Source: Pseudomonas sp. 14P_8.1_Bac3 (GTDB taxonomy: Bacteria > Pseudomonadota > Gammaproteobacteria > Pseudomonadales > Pseudomonadaceae). From it: DNA of 64,000 bases. The position numbers and the translations under genes were made by a program. Location: NCBI RefSeq assembly GCF_025466085.1, contig NZ_JANLOD010000068.1:238772-302771 (forward strand), in the 5' to 3' direction. The notes beneath the pieces are model-generated. The model worked only from the letters and a program-made list of their open reading frames with translations, made no database searches and was not told the origin of the DNA. Positions 30,943 to 39,443 of this stretch are shown here, in pieces. Each line of letters starts with the position of its first letter. The first letter of the stretch is position 1.

Positions 30943-31536
30943 CTAACTCACCTGCTTGGCCAGTTGGAAATCCATGTATTCGTAAGCGATCCGGTGCGCC
31001 TGCTCGGTGTCGAAAGCATCTCCCGACAGCGCGCCGCGCAACCACAAACCGTCAATGAGGGCTGCCAGGCCCCGGGCTGCACTGCGCGCTTCATCGAGCG
31101 GCAACACGCGGCGGAACTGGCAGCACAGGTTGGAATACAGACGGTGGTCGTTGATCCGCTGCAACCTGTGCAAAGACGGGTGGTGCATGCTGGTGGCCCA
31201 GAAGGCCAGCCAGGTTTTCATTGCCGGGCCATTGACCTGGCTGGCGTCGAAGTTGCCTTCGATGATCACCTGCAGATGCGCCCGCGGGCTGTCATCTGTC
31301 AGCGCCTGACGGCGCGCGGTGACGTTCTCGCTGAGGACACTCATCAGGTACTGCGCCGTGGCAGCGATCAGGCCATTCTTGTCCTGAAAATAGTGACTGA
31401 TGATGCCATTCGAGACACCGGCCAAACGGGCGATCAGCGCAATGCTGGCGTCCCCCATCCCGACCTGGTCGACGGCCTGCAGCGTGGCTTCGATCAACTG
31501 CTGGCGACGGATGGGTTGCATACCGACCTTGGGCAT
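30943..31536 (-). CDS. betI: TetR-family repressor of choline genes
   Basis: A 197-aa repressor. The N-terminal helix-turn-helix (IALIARLAGVSNGIISHYFQDK) is the TetR type, and the C-terminal domain holds the choline-responsive pocket. BetI represses betIBA and betT in the absence of choline. I start at the second ATG (MPKVGMQPIRRQQ, 31536), nine bases after AAGGAG; the first ATG directly abuts that sequence. The operator it should bind is the perfect 20-bp palindrome at 31607-31626. Confidence 0.96.
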   Translation of the reverse strand: MPKVGMQPIRRQQLIEATLQAVDQVGMGDASIALIARLAGVSNGIISHYFQDKNGLIAATAQYLMSVLSENVTARRQALTDDSPRAHLQVIIEGNFDASQVNGPAMKTWLAFWATSMHHPSLHRLQRINDHRLYSNLCCQFRRVLPLDEARSAARGLAALIDGLWLRGALSGDAFDTEQAHRIAYEYMDFQLAKQVS

Positions 31537-31606
31537 CTTGCACATCTCCTTAGGCCTTCCGGCAGACGCAGAACGTCTACCGGATCGAGGGCCAGTCTAT
31601 TTTGTT

Positions 31607-31626
31607 TTGATTGAACGTTCAATCAA
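31607..31626. promoter_or_regulatory. BetI operator
   Basis: Perfect 20-bp palindrome TTGATTGAACGTTCAATCAA in the 321-base betI-betT divergent space, 71 bases from betI and about 230 from betT. It closely resembles the known BetI site of E. coli and pseudomonads. The rest of this interval, to 31857, holds the betT leader with no other feature seen. Confidence 0.92.
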
Positions 31627-31857
31627 CAAAGAATAAGATCTGCGACAAATCGTCGCTACTTACAGATTTTTCCTACGTGTAAATGGCGATAAACCGACAT
31701 CCGAAAACGCTCGAAACCTATACGCGACAGCGTCTGCAGGCTTCGGGCTTTTTTCCGGGTGTCTTTATATCACCCGCCGGTCGGCTGCCAACTAACCGAT
31801 TGGTCGGGTGCCGCGTTGCCTTGTGTTCTTCTCTCGCACTGCCGGAGCATCTGTGCC

Positions 31858-33864
31858 ATGAGTTCTGCCTCTCTTATAAAGACCCCGCCCGAGAAGGTGA
31901 CGGTCAACGGTTGGGTGTTCTACACCTCTACCGCGCTGATTCTGCTGTTGACCGCCATTCTGATCATTGCCCCGCAAGAGGCCGGCAGAATGCTCGGTAT
32001 GGCCCAGGCCTGGTTGTCCCGCAGCTTCGGCTGGTACTACATGGTGGTGATCGCCGCTTACCTGGTGTTCGTGGTCGGCCTGGCGTTTTCCTCCTACGGC
32101 AAACTCAAGCTGGGCAGCAAGGACGACACCCCGGACTTCAGCTACGGCGCCTGGGCGGGGATGCTGTTCTCGTCGGGGATCGGCATTTCGCTGCTGTACT
32201 TCGGTGCGTCCGAGCCGCTCGACCATTACTTCAATCCGCCGGAAGGCGTATCGGCCAGCAACATGGCCGCGCGCCAGGCGGTGCAGCTGACGTTCCTGCA
32301 TTGGGGCCTGCATGGCTGGGCGATCTACGCGCTGGTCGGCCTGGCCGTGGCGTACTTTGCCTACCGTCATAACCAGCCGCTGGCGTTGCGTTCGGCGCTG
32401 TATCCGCTGGTGGGCGAGCGCTGGGTCAAAGGCGCGGCCGGTCATGCGGTGGACGGCTTCGGCATGTTCGTGACCTTGCTGGGGCTGGTGACGAACCTGG
32501 GGATCGGTTCGCTGCAAGTGTCGTCCGGGCTGGAAAACCTGTTCGGCATGGAACACAGCAACACCAACCTGCTGATCGTGATCATCGTGATGAGCACCGT
32601 GGCGACCATCGCGGCGGTGTCCGGGGTGGAAAACGGCATTCGTCGCCTGTCCAACCTGAACATCGTGCTGTTCAGCGGCCTGTTGATTTTCGTGCTGCTG
32701 TTCGGCCCGACCCTGCACCTGCTCAATGGCTTCGTGCAAAACGTCGGCGATTACCTGAACGGTGTGGTGCTGAAGACATTCGACCTGTACGTCTACGAAG
32801 GCGACAGTGACAAGTCCGACCGCTGGTTGGGCCTGTGGACCCTGTTCTACTGGGCCTGGTGGATTTCCTGGGCGCCATTCGTGGGCATGTTCATCGCGCG
32901 GATTTCCCGTGGCCGTACCGTGCGTGAACTGGTGGCCGGCGTGCTGCTGATCCCGCTGGGCTTCACCCTGGCGTGGCTGTCGATCTTCGGTAACTCGGCG
33001 CTGGACCTGGTGATGAACCACGGCGCGGTGGAACTCGGGAAGACCGCGCTGGAACAACCGTCCATGGCGATCTATCAGTTGCTGGAGCACTACCCGGCAT
33101 CGAAAGTGGTGATCGGCGTGTCGATTTTCGTCGGTTTCGTGCTGTTCCTGACCCCGGCGGATTCCGGCGCGGTGATGATGGCCAACCTGTCGTGCAAGGG
33201 CGGCAACGTCGACGAAGATGCCCCGCACTGGCTGCGGATCTTCTGGTCCGTGGTGATCACGCTGGTGACCATCGGCCTGCTGTTCGCCGGCAACTTCGAA
33301 GCCATGCAAACCATGGTGGTGCTGGCCGGTTTGCCGTTCTCGCTGGTGCTGGTGTGCTTCATGTTCGGCTTGCACAAGGCCATGCGCCAGGACATGCAGA
33401 TCGAACAGGAGCAGGCGGAACTGGCGGCGCGCGGCCGTCGCGGTTTCAGCGAGCGTTTGACGCAACTGGACCTGCAACCGAACCAGTCGATCGTTCAGCG
33501 GTTCATGGACAAGCAAGTCAGCCCGGCGCTGGAAGAGGCGGTGGTGCAATTGCGTGGCAAAGGCCTGGATGTGCAAACGCTGCTGGGCAAGGCCAAGCGG
33601 TGCATGGGTCTGCGGATCGAGATGGAAGAAGGCAATCCGTTTGTGTACGAGGTGAGCCTGGATGGCTATCTGGCGGCGGCGAGCGACACGGTGTCGGCGG
33701 AAAGTGCCGACGAGCCTCGCGCCCGTTACTACCGCGCCGAGGTGTACCTGCACAACGGCAGCCAGGACTACGACTTGATGGGTTTCACCCAGGATCAGAT
33801 CACCCGTGACGTGCTCGATCAGTTTGAAAGCCATCGGCAGCTCCTTGGCCGCGTCTATAGCTGA
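31858..33864 (+). CDS. betT: BCCT-family choline transporter
   Basis: A 668-aa secondary transporter with about 12 transmembrane segments and a long cytoplasmic C-terminal tail (from about residue 510). The tail is the osmosensing extension of BetT-type BCCT proteins. The family tryptophan-rich motif is WTLFYWAWWISWAPFVGMFI. The start ATG at 31858 (MSSASLIKTPPEKV) is preceded by CGGAG; an upstream start adds 33 residues of no resemblance. It is divergent from betIBA and should share the BetI operator. Confidence 0.93.
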   Translation: MSSASLIKTPPEKVTVNGWVFYTSTALILLLTAILIIAPQEAGRMLGMAQAWLSRSFGWYYMVVIAAYLVFVVGLAFSSYGKLKLGSKDDTPDFSYGAWAGMLFSSGIGISLLYFGASEPLDHYFNPPEGVSASNMAARQAVQLTFLHWGLHGWAIYALVGLAVAYFAYRHNQPLALRSALYPLVGERWVKGAAGHAVDGFGMFVTLLGLVTNLGIGSLQVSSGLENLFGMEHSNTNLLIVIIVMSTVATIAAVSGVENGIRRLSNLNIVLFSGLLIFVLLFGPTLHLLNGFVQNVGDYLNGVVLKTFDLYVYEGDSDKSDRWLGLWTLFYWAWWISWAPFVGMFIARISRGRTVRELVAGVLLIPLGFTLAWLSIFGNSALDLVMNHGAVELGKTALEQPSMAIYQLLEHYPASKVVIGVSIFVGFVLFLTPADSGAVMMANLSCKGGNVDEDAPHWLRIFWSVVITLVTIGLLFAGNFEAMQTMVVLAGLPFSLVLVCFMFGLHKAMRQDMQIEQEQAELAARGRRGFSERLTQLDLQPNQSIVQRFMDKQVSPALEEAVVQLRGKGLDVQTLLGKAKRCMGLRIEMEEGNPFVYEVSLDGYLAAASDTVSAESADEPRARYYRAEVYLHNGSQDYDLMGFTQDQITRDVLDQFESHRQLLGRVYS

Positions 33865-33911
33865 GGGTTGAGGTGATGCGGTGTTTCAGCCAGAAGCACC
33901 GCGTCAGCTTC

Positions 33912-33977
33912 ATCGCCAGCAGGCTGGCTCCCACAGGGCATGCATTCACATGTGGGAGCCAGCCTGCTGGCGATGGG
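33912..33977. repeat. REP doublet, CCAGCAGGCTGG subtype
   Basis: Inverted ATCGCCAGCAGGCTGGCTCC and complement. This is a different core from the GCGAGCAGGC type and is confined to this and two other loci (38939, 42997). Confidence 0.9.
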
Positions 33978-34017
33978 GGCATCAGCCTTGATACTGCATC
34001 ATCCGATGTCCCCATAA

Positions 34018-34052
34018 ACAAAAACGCCGCGATCTTCTCGCGGCGTTTTTGT
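34018..34052. terminator. Bidirectional terminator between betT and choV
   Basis: Perfect 15-bp stem ACAAAAACGCCGCGA / TCGCGGCGTTTTTGT with a 5-base loop. The T-run works for the plus-strand betT, and the A-run gives a U-tract for the minus-strand choV. Confidence 0.95.
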
Positions 34053-34062
34053 GTCTGTTGCT

Positions 34063-35241
34063 TTAACCCAGGTTCTTGCCGAGCAGCGCGTGATACAACT
34101 CGCTGTCGCCGAGAATCCCGACCACTTTGTTATTGTCGTGCAGCACCAGCTTGTTGCCGGTCTGATAACGGATCTGCAGCGCGTCGCGCATGCCGATGTT
34201 CGAGTCCACCAGCGTTGGCCGGCGACCCAGGCCTTCCACCGCCTGCCCTGGAATCCAGTTCTGCAGGTCCAGGCTCGCGCCGTTCTGGCGGGCGCCCTTG
34301 ATGGTGTTGCCTTCGGCCAGGTCCAGCCACGAATCGCCGCCCGGATCGAGGCACACCGAACCGTTGATGCGTTTGCAGTTGTCCAGGGTGCGCATCAGGC
34401 TGCGACCGCACAGCACGTTCAACGGGTTGGTGTGGGCGACGAAGGTTCGCACGTAGTCGTCGGCCGGGTTCAACACGATTTCTTCCGGCTTGCTGTACTG
34501 AATGATACGGCCGTCTTTCATGATCGCAATGCGGCTGCCGAGTTTCAGGGCTTCGTCGAGGTCGTGGCTAACGAAAACGATGGTTTTGCTCAGCTTGCGT
34601 TGCAGCTCCAGCAGTTCGTCCTGCAGACCTTGGCGAATTAGCGGGTCGAGGGCCGAGAACGGTTCGTCCATCAGCAGAATGTCAGCGTCCATCGCCAGCG
34701 CGCGGGCCAGGCCAACACGCTGCTGCATGCCACCGGAGAGCTCGTCGGGCTTCTTGTTGCGCCACTGGGTCAGGCCCACCAGTTCCAGCTTTTCATCCAC
34801 CAGCTTGCGTCGTTCTTTCTCGGGGCGACCCTGCATTTCCAGGCCGAAGCTGATGTTCTCGCGCACCGTCAGCCAAGGCATCAGGGCGAACTTCTGGAAC
34901 ACCATCGCAATGCGCTTGGTGCGCATCATTTTCAGTTCTGCCGGGGTGCAGGACGCGATATCGATCTGCTTGCCTTCGTGCTCGACGAACAGCTTGCCGC
35001 GGCTGACGGTGTTGAGGCCGTTGATGCAGCGCAGCAGGCTGGATTTGCCGGAGCCGGACAGGCCCATCAGCACGCAGATTTCGCCTTTTTCGATGTCCAG
35101 GCTGGCCTTTTCAACGCCGACGATCTGCCCGGTTTTTTTCAGGATCTGATCGCGGGTCATGCCTTGGTCAAGGAGTTTGAGCGCCTCGCGCGGATCTTTG
35201 GAAAAGATCACGTCGACGGCTTCGAAGCGAATAATGCTCAT
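34063..35241 (-). CDS. choV: Choline/betaine ABC transporter, ATP-binding subunit
   Basis: A 392-aa ATPase of the quaternary-amine importer (CbcV in P. aeruginosa). The Walker A is GLSGSGKS at residues 60-67, the signature LSGGMQQRVG, the Walker B ILLMDEPFSALD and the H-loop FVSHDLDEA. The C-terminal 110 residues form a regulatory CBS-like region. Its start overlaps the choW stop by four bases (ATGA), so the three choXWV genes form one operon, ended by the terminator at 34018-34052. Confidence 0.95.
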   Translation of the reverse strand: MSIIRFEAVDVIFSKDPREALKLLDQGMTRDQILKKTGQIVGVEKASLDIEKGEICVLMGLSGSGKSSLLRCINGLNTVSRGKLFVEHEGKQIDIASCTPAELKMMRTKRIAMVFQKFALMPWLTVRENISFGLEMQGRPEKERRKLVDEKLELVGLTQWRNKKPDELSGGMQQRVGLARALAMDADILLMDEPFSALDPLIRQGLQDELLELQRKLSKTIVFVSHDLDEALKLGSRIAIMKDGRIIQYSKPEEIVLNPADDYVRTFVAHTNPLNVLCGRSLMRTLDNCKRINGSVCLDPGGDSWLDLAEGNTIKGARQNGASLDLQNWIPGQAVEGLGRRPTLVDSNIGMRDALQIRYQTGNKLVLHDNNKVVGILGDSELYHALLGKNLG

Positions 35242-36083
35242 GCGTCACCCCCAATTTTAGCGTCGGGTTGTTTGCAGATACGGTCGAGCATGATCGCCAG
35301 CAGTACGATCGCCAGGCCGGCTTCGAAGCCCAGGGCGATATCAGCAGTGTTCAGTGCGTTGACCACGGGTTTGCCCAGGCCGTCGGCGCCCACCAGTGCC
35401 GCGATCACCACCATCGACAACGACAGCATGATGCACTGGGTGATGCCGGCCGCGATGCTTGGCATGGCGTGGGGCAATTCAATCCGTGAGAGCAGTTGAC
35501 GGCGCGAGCAGCCGAAGGCCTTGCCGGCGTCCATCAGTTCCTGTGGAACATCGCGAATGCCCAGGTAGGTCAGGCGGATCGGCGCGGCAATCGCGAACAC
35601 CACCGTGGAAATCAGACCCGGGACCACACCCAGCCCGAAGAGGGTCAAGGTAGGAATGAGGTAAACGAAGGTCGGTACGGTCTGCATCAGATCGAGCACC
35701 GGACGCATCAGGGTGTAGAACATCGGTTTGTGCGCGGCAACAATGCCCAGCGGCACCCCGATGACCACGCAGACCAGGGTGGCGAACAACACCTGGGCGA
35801 GGGTTTCCATGGTTTCCTGCCAGTACCCCAGATTGAGGATCAGCAGAAAGGAAAGGATGACGAAAACGGTCAGTCCCCACTTTCGTTGAATGAAGTGGGC
35901 CAGGAGTGCGATAAGGCCGATCAATGCCAGCGGGTTGAACCAGGTCAGCGCAAAAGTCACGCCGTGGATCATCGTTTCCAGTGTCACGGCGATTGCGTCG
36001 AAGGTGTTGGCGCCGTGTTGCGTCAACCATTCAACGAAGCCCGCGATGTACTGGCCTAAAGGTATTTTCTGATCAATCAGCAT
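35238..36083 (-). CDS. choW: Choline/betaine ABC transporter, permease subunit
   Basis: A 281-aa inner-membrane permease with six to seven hydrophobic segments and the EAA-type loop (ELMDAGKAFGCSRRQLLSRIELPHAMPSI). It carries quaternary amines delivered by ChoX. The start at 36083 (MLIDQKIPLG) gives the normal family length; an alternative ATG lies 18 bases upstream. It is translationally coupled to choV and 77 bases after choX. Confidence 0.94.
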   Translation of the reverse strand: MLIDQKIPLGQYIAGFVEWLTQHGANTFDAIAVTLETMIHGVTFALTWFNPLALIGLIALLAHFIQRKWGLTVFVILSFLLILNLGYWQETMETLAQVLFATLVCVVIGVPLGIVAAHKPMFYTLMRPVLDLMQTVPTFVYLIPTLTLFGLGVVPGLISTVVFAIAAPIRLTYLGIRDVPQELMDAGKAFGCSRRQLLSRIELPHAMPSIAAGITQCIMLSLSMVVIAALVGADGLGKPVVNALNTADIALGFEAGLAIVLLAIMLDRICKQPDAKIGGDA

Positions 36084-36160
36084 GGTAGTGAACGTCCGCA
36101 TGCAAGGAAATAAACAGCCCGGACGGCTTGCGCCGCCCGGCATAAGCGATGCTCTCTAAA

Positions 36161-37111
36161 TCAAGGCTGCGCGAGCTTGGCTTTCACGGCCTCCAGGCCT
36201 GGTTTTCCGTCAATGGTGGTCACGCCAGCGAGCCAGGTATCGAGGACCTGTGGATTCTTTTTCAGCCAGGCCTTGGCGGCCGCGTCAGGCTTCATCTTGT
36301 CGTCCAGGATGTTGCCCATCAGCGAGCTTTCCATGTCGACGGTGAACTCCAGGTTTTTCAGCAAGGTGCCGACGTTGCTGCATTCCTGGACGTACCCTTT
36401 GCGGGTGTTGGTCGCCACGGTGGCGGCGCCGAAGTCCGGACCGAAGAAGTCGTCTCCGCCGGTCAAGTATTGAATCTTGAAGCGCTTGTTCATCGGATGC
36501 GGCGCCCAGCCGAGGAAGACCACGGCGGTGTCGCGTTTCTGCGCGCGGTCAACCTGCGACAGCATGCCGGCTTCGCTGGATTCGACCATCTTGAAACCGG
36601 CGTCCTTCAAGCCGAAGGCGTTCTTGTCGATCATACTCTGGATCAGACGGTTACCGTCGTTACCCGGCTCGATGCCGTAAATCTTGCCGTCGAGTTCTTT
36701 CTTGAATTTGGCAATGTCGGAGAAATCATGCAGCCCTTTGTCGTACAGCGCCTGCGGCACGGCGAGGGTGTACTTGGCACCGGTGAGGTTGGTGCGCACG
36801 ACATCGACGGTACCGGCATCGCGGTAGGCCTTGATGTCGTTTTCCATGGTCGGCATCCAGTTACCGAGAAAAACGTCCATGTTCTTGCCGTCGGCCAGGG
36901 ACTTGTAGGTCACCGGCACGGAAATCATGGTGGTTTTGGTCTTGTAGCCCAGGGCATCGAGCACGACGCTGGTGGTGGCGGTTGTCGCGGTGATGTCGGT
37001 CCAGCCGACATCGGAGAAGTTCACGGTACTGCACTGAGCGGGTTCTGCGGCTTGAGCCAGTACCGGCAGACTCAGCATGGCGGCCAACAACAACGACGGG
37101 GAACCTTTCAT
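36161..37111 (-). CDS. choX: Choline-binding periplasmic protein of the ChoXWV importer
   Basis: A 316-aa protein with a Sec signal peptide (cleavage near LAQA-AE, about residue 22) and the OpuAC fold of quaternary-amine binders. Aromatic ligand-cage residues are visible in GWTDI, LGNWMP and FLGWAPHPMN. AAGGAG lies eight bases before the ATG. First gene of choXWV. Two 21-bp-spaced direct repeats, likely GbdR sites, lie 160-190 bases upstream. Confidence 0.94.
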   Translation of the reverse strand: MKGSPSLLLAAMLSLPVLAQAAEPAQCSTVNFSDVGWTDITATTATTSVVLDALGYKTKTTMISVPVTYKSLADGKNMDVFLGNWMPTMENDIKAYRDAGTVDVVRTNLTGAKYTLAVPQALYDKGLHDFSDIAKFKKELDGKIYGIEPGNDGNRLIQSMIDKNAFGLKDAGFKMVESSEAGMLSQVDRAQKRDTAVVFLGWAPHPMNKRFKIQYLTGGDDFFGPDFGAATVATNTRKGYVQECSNVGTLLKNLEFTVDMESSLMGNILDDKMKPDAAAKAWLKKNPQVLDTWLAGVTTIDGKPGLEAVKAKLAQP

Positions 37112-37546
37112 GGATGGACTCCTTGGTGTTTTTTTTGGCAGTGTTCCGACTGGACCACCGCACTTATAGGTTGCGGTTGGATGGCGTTTGGGAGACAGCT
37201 CTGCCACCGCGCCTTGCAATCGAGTCGCTACGATCATGTACCAGTGAAAATCTGACGCCTACAGGGTGCGTCGTATCCAGTACAGGGATGGTCGCATCCA
37301 GTGTCGGTGACGTCGTTTACAGATTTTTTCAGCCCCTTTTGCCCACCTGGACCGCAAAAAAACGGCGAAAACGCTGCGTAAAACCTGTGCGGCGCTGTTG
37401 GACAAGAGTGCGTCGGTTCGAGACGTCGAACGGCACCGTAAAAGCCTGATGATGCGCCCATATCGGCGGATTGCAGCTTGAGCGTAGCAGCTCCGTCACC
37501 GGGCGCTTTTGCGCCTGGAGCAGGCACATCCAGGAGTTCGGCAGTA
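37112..37546. other. Divergent choX-sdaB control region
   Basis: A 435-base interval with the promoters of choX (minus) and sdaB (plus). It contains the direct-repeat pair at 37270-37302. Several short TCGTC/GTCGG-like motifs lie just to its right (37304-37316). No gene was seen. Confidence 0.6.
37270..37302. promoter_or_regulatory. Putative GbdR site (21-bp-spaced direct repeat)
   Basis: GTCGTATCCAGT (37270-37281) and GTCGCATCCAGT (37291-37302) match at 11 of 12 positions with starts exactly 21 bases apart, the geometry of AraC-family activators. It lies about 160 bases upstream of choX; GbdR is known to control the choXWV homologues in P. aeruginosa. Assignment to GbdR is inference. Confidence 0.65.
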
Positions 37547-38923
37547 ATGGCTATCAGCGTTTTCGACCTGTTCAAAATCGGCATCGGCCCTTCCAGTTCG
37601 CACACCGTGGGGCCGATGCGCGCCGCGGCGCTGTTCGTCCAGGGGTTGCGCGAGCAGGGTCTTCTGGAACAGGTGCGGCGTGTCGAAGTTCAGCTCTATG
37701 GTTCATTGTCGGCCACCGGCATCGGCCATGGCAGCGACAACGCGGTGATCATGGGCCTGATGGGCGAGTGGCCGGACGCGATCGATCCATCGCTGATCGG
37801 CGTGCACATTGCGACCCTGCGCGAAACCGACACGCTGCTGCTCGACGGCCGTTGGTCGGTGCCGTTCATCTGGGCCCGGGACATGCGCCTGATCGACGAA
37901 AACCTGCCATTCCACCCCAACGCCATGACCCTGGTCGCCGAAGGCGAGGGCGGTGAGCTGCATCGTGACACCTACTATTCCATCGGCGGCGGTTTTGTCG
38001 TGGATCAAGCGCAGGCGTCCAGCGGCGTGGTGGATCTGGATCGCACCGAGTTGCCCTACGATTTTTCCAGCGCGGTCGAGCTGCTCAGCCTGTGCAAGCA
38101 GCACAACCTGCGCGTGGCCGAATTGATGCTGGCCAACGAGAAGGTCTGGCGCAGCGAAGAAGAAATCCGCGCCGGGCTGATGAAGCTCTGGCGCGCCATG
38201 CAGGATTGCGTGGAGCACGGCCTCAAGCACGAAGGCATCCTGCCCGGCGGCCTGAACGTGCGCCGGCGCGCGGCAAAATTGCACCGCAGCCTGCAGGAGC
38301 TGAACAAGCCCAATGTGATCGGCTCGACCTTGAGCGCCATGGAATGGGTCAACCTGTTCGCCCTGGCGGTCAACGAAGAGAATGCCGCCGGCGGGCGCAT
38401 GGTCACGGCACCGACCAATGGCGCGGCGGGGATCATTCCGGCGGTGTTGCATTACTTCATGAAATTCAGCGAGGTGGTGACGGAAGCCAACGTCGTCGAC
38501 TATTTCCTCAGCGCCGCAGCCGTGGGGATCCTGTGCAAGAAGAACGCGTCGATCTCCGGCGCCGAAGTCGGATGCCAGGGTGAAGTCGGTTCGGCCTGTG
38601 CCATGGCGGCGGCGGGCCTGGCGGAGATTCTTGGCGCCACGCCGGAGCAGTTGTGCAACGCGGCGGAAATCGGCCTGGAACACAACCTTGGCCTGACCTG
38701 CGACCCGGTGGGCGGGCTGGTGCAGGTGCCGTGCATCGAGCGCAACGCGATCGCTGCGGTGAAAGCGATCAACGCGGCGCAAATGGCATTGCGCGGCGAC
38801 GGCCAGCATTTCATCTCGCTGGATCGGGTGATCCGCACCATGCGCGATACCGGGGCGGACATGCATGACAAATATAAGGAGACATCGCGGGGTGGGTTGG
38901 CGGTTAGCGCGGTGGAGTGCTGA
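37547..38923 (+). CDS. sdaB: L-serine ammonia-lyase (serine dehydratase)
   Basis: A 458-aa iron-sulfur enzyme that deaminates L-serine to pyruvate. The N-terminal beta domain starts ISVFDLFKIGIGPSSSHTVGP. The C-terminal alpha domain has the cluster cysteines in the region GILCKKNASI, EVGCQGEVGSACAM and LTCDPVGGLVQVPC. The start at 37547 has CAGGAG ten bases upstream. The genetic setting fits a role in betaine catabolism, where betaine is converted to glycine and then serine. Confidence 0.95.
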   Translation: MAISVFDLFKIGIGPSSSHTVGPMRAAALFVQGLREQGLLEQVRRVEVQLYGSLSATGIGHGSDNAVIMGLMGEWPDAIDPSLIGVHIATLRETDTLLLDGRWSVPFIWARDMRLIDENLPFHPNAMTLVAEGEGGELHRDTYYSIGGGFVVDQAQASSGVVDLDRTELPYDFSSAVELLSLCKQHNLRVAELMLANEKVWRSEEEIRAGLMKLWRAMQDCVEHGLKHEGILPGGLNVRRRAAKLHRSLQELNKPNVIGSTLSAMEWVNLFALAVNEENAAGGRMVTAPTNGAAGIIPAVLHYFMKFSEVVTEANVVDYFLSAAAVGILCKKNASISGAEVGCQGEVGSACAMAAAGLAEILGATPEQLCNAAEIGLEHNLGLTCDPVGGLVQVPCIERNAIAAVKAINAAQMALRGDGQHFISLDRVIRTMRDTGADMHDKYKETSRGGLAVSAVEC

Positions 38924-38938
38924 GACCGAGACGCCCTT

Positions 38939-39014
38939 ATCGCCAGCAGGCTGGCTCCCACAGCAGATTCGTATTGATCACAAAACAGGTGGGAGCCAGC
39001 CTGCTGGCGATAGG
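38939..39014. repeat. REP doublet, CCAGCAGGCTGG subtype
   Basis: Inverted ATCGCCAGCAGGCTGGCTCC and complement downstream of sdaB. Confidence 0.9.
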
Positions 39015-39135
39015 GCCAGATCAGTCAAAACTGCGCGCTAAGTGAACATCCGATTTAAAACGCGCCACCTTTTGGCGCGTCGCTTACAGATAAGCGCCTG
39101 CTCCCGGCCAGTCATTCAATCTGGCCATTACCGCC

Positions 39136-39158
39136 TGTCACCTGTGCTTGCGGTGACA
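39136..39158. promoter_or_regulatory. Inverted repeat, possible enhancer site for a sigma-54 activator
   Basis: TGTCACC (39136-39142) and GGTGACA (39152-39158) are perfect arms nine bases apart. They sit about 190 bases upstream of the sigma-54-like promoter, a normal enhancer distance. NtrC or CbrB are candidate proteins since both are reported to control gbdR in P. aeruginosa. Confidence 0.45.
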
Positions 39159-39331
39159 CTCTCCCTCAAGTCGCCGTAGCCCTGTTCCCACAAGTGCTAC
39201 CGATTTGCTCAAGCCCAACGGGGCAGAGCGTTTTCGCCGGTAATGGCACTTATAACCCCCACTCGGTGCGCGGCTTATATAGACGCGCCGCGACGTCGTT
39301 TTCAGGAGTTATTGAACGCGTATTCAATTTT

Positions 39332-39347
39332 AGGCATGGCAATTGCT
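39332..39347 (+). promoter_or_regulatory. Sigma-54 (RpoN) promoter of gbdR
   Basis: AGGCATGGCAATTGCT fits the consensus TGGCACGnnnnTTGCW, with GG and GC ten bases apart. It lies about 100 bases upstream of the gbdR ATG. Confidence 0.6.
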
Positions 39348-39443
39348 CTGTCATTACAAAGCCCGTCTCCCACGCGAGAACGATGGCAATAACAAGAGCC
39401 TCCGCCTGAGGCCATCACCCGCTTTGTGTGAGGAGATACCGCG

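Larger units (their letters stand above)
38924..39443. other. gbdR upstream region
   Basis: A 520-base interval. In order it holds a CCAGCAGGCTGG-type REP doublet, a GC-rich hairpin ACGCGCCA/TGGCGCGT (39060-39080), an inverted repeat at 39136-39158 and a sigma-54-like promoter at 39332-39347. No protein-coding gene is supported. Confidence 0.7.

Noticed and set aside
31792..33834. 680-aa minus-strand frame antisense to betT
   Set aside because: Very rich in Gln/His, no motif; BetT is clear on the plus strand.
39060..39098. Hairpins after sdaB as an intrinsic terminator of sdaB
   Set aside because: No T-run follows on the plus strand; the T-rich side is on the minus strand, where no gene ends. 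Left as part of the gbdR upstream region.
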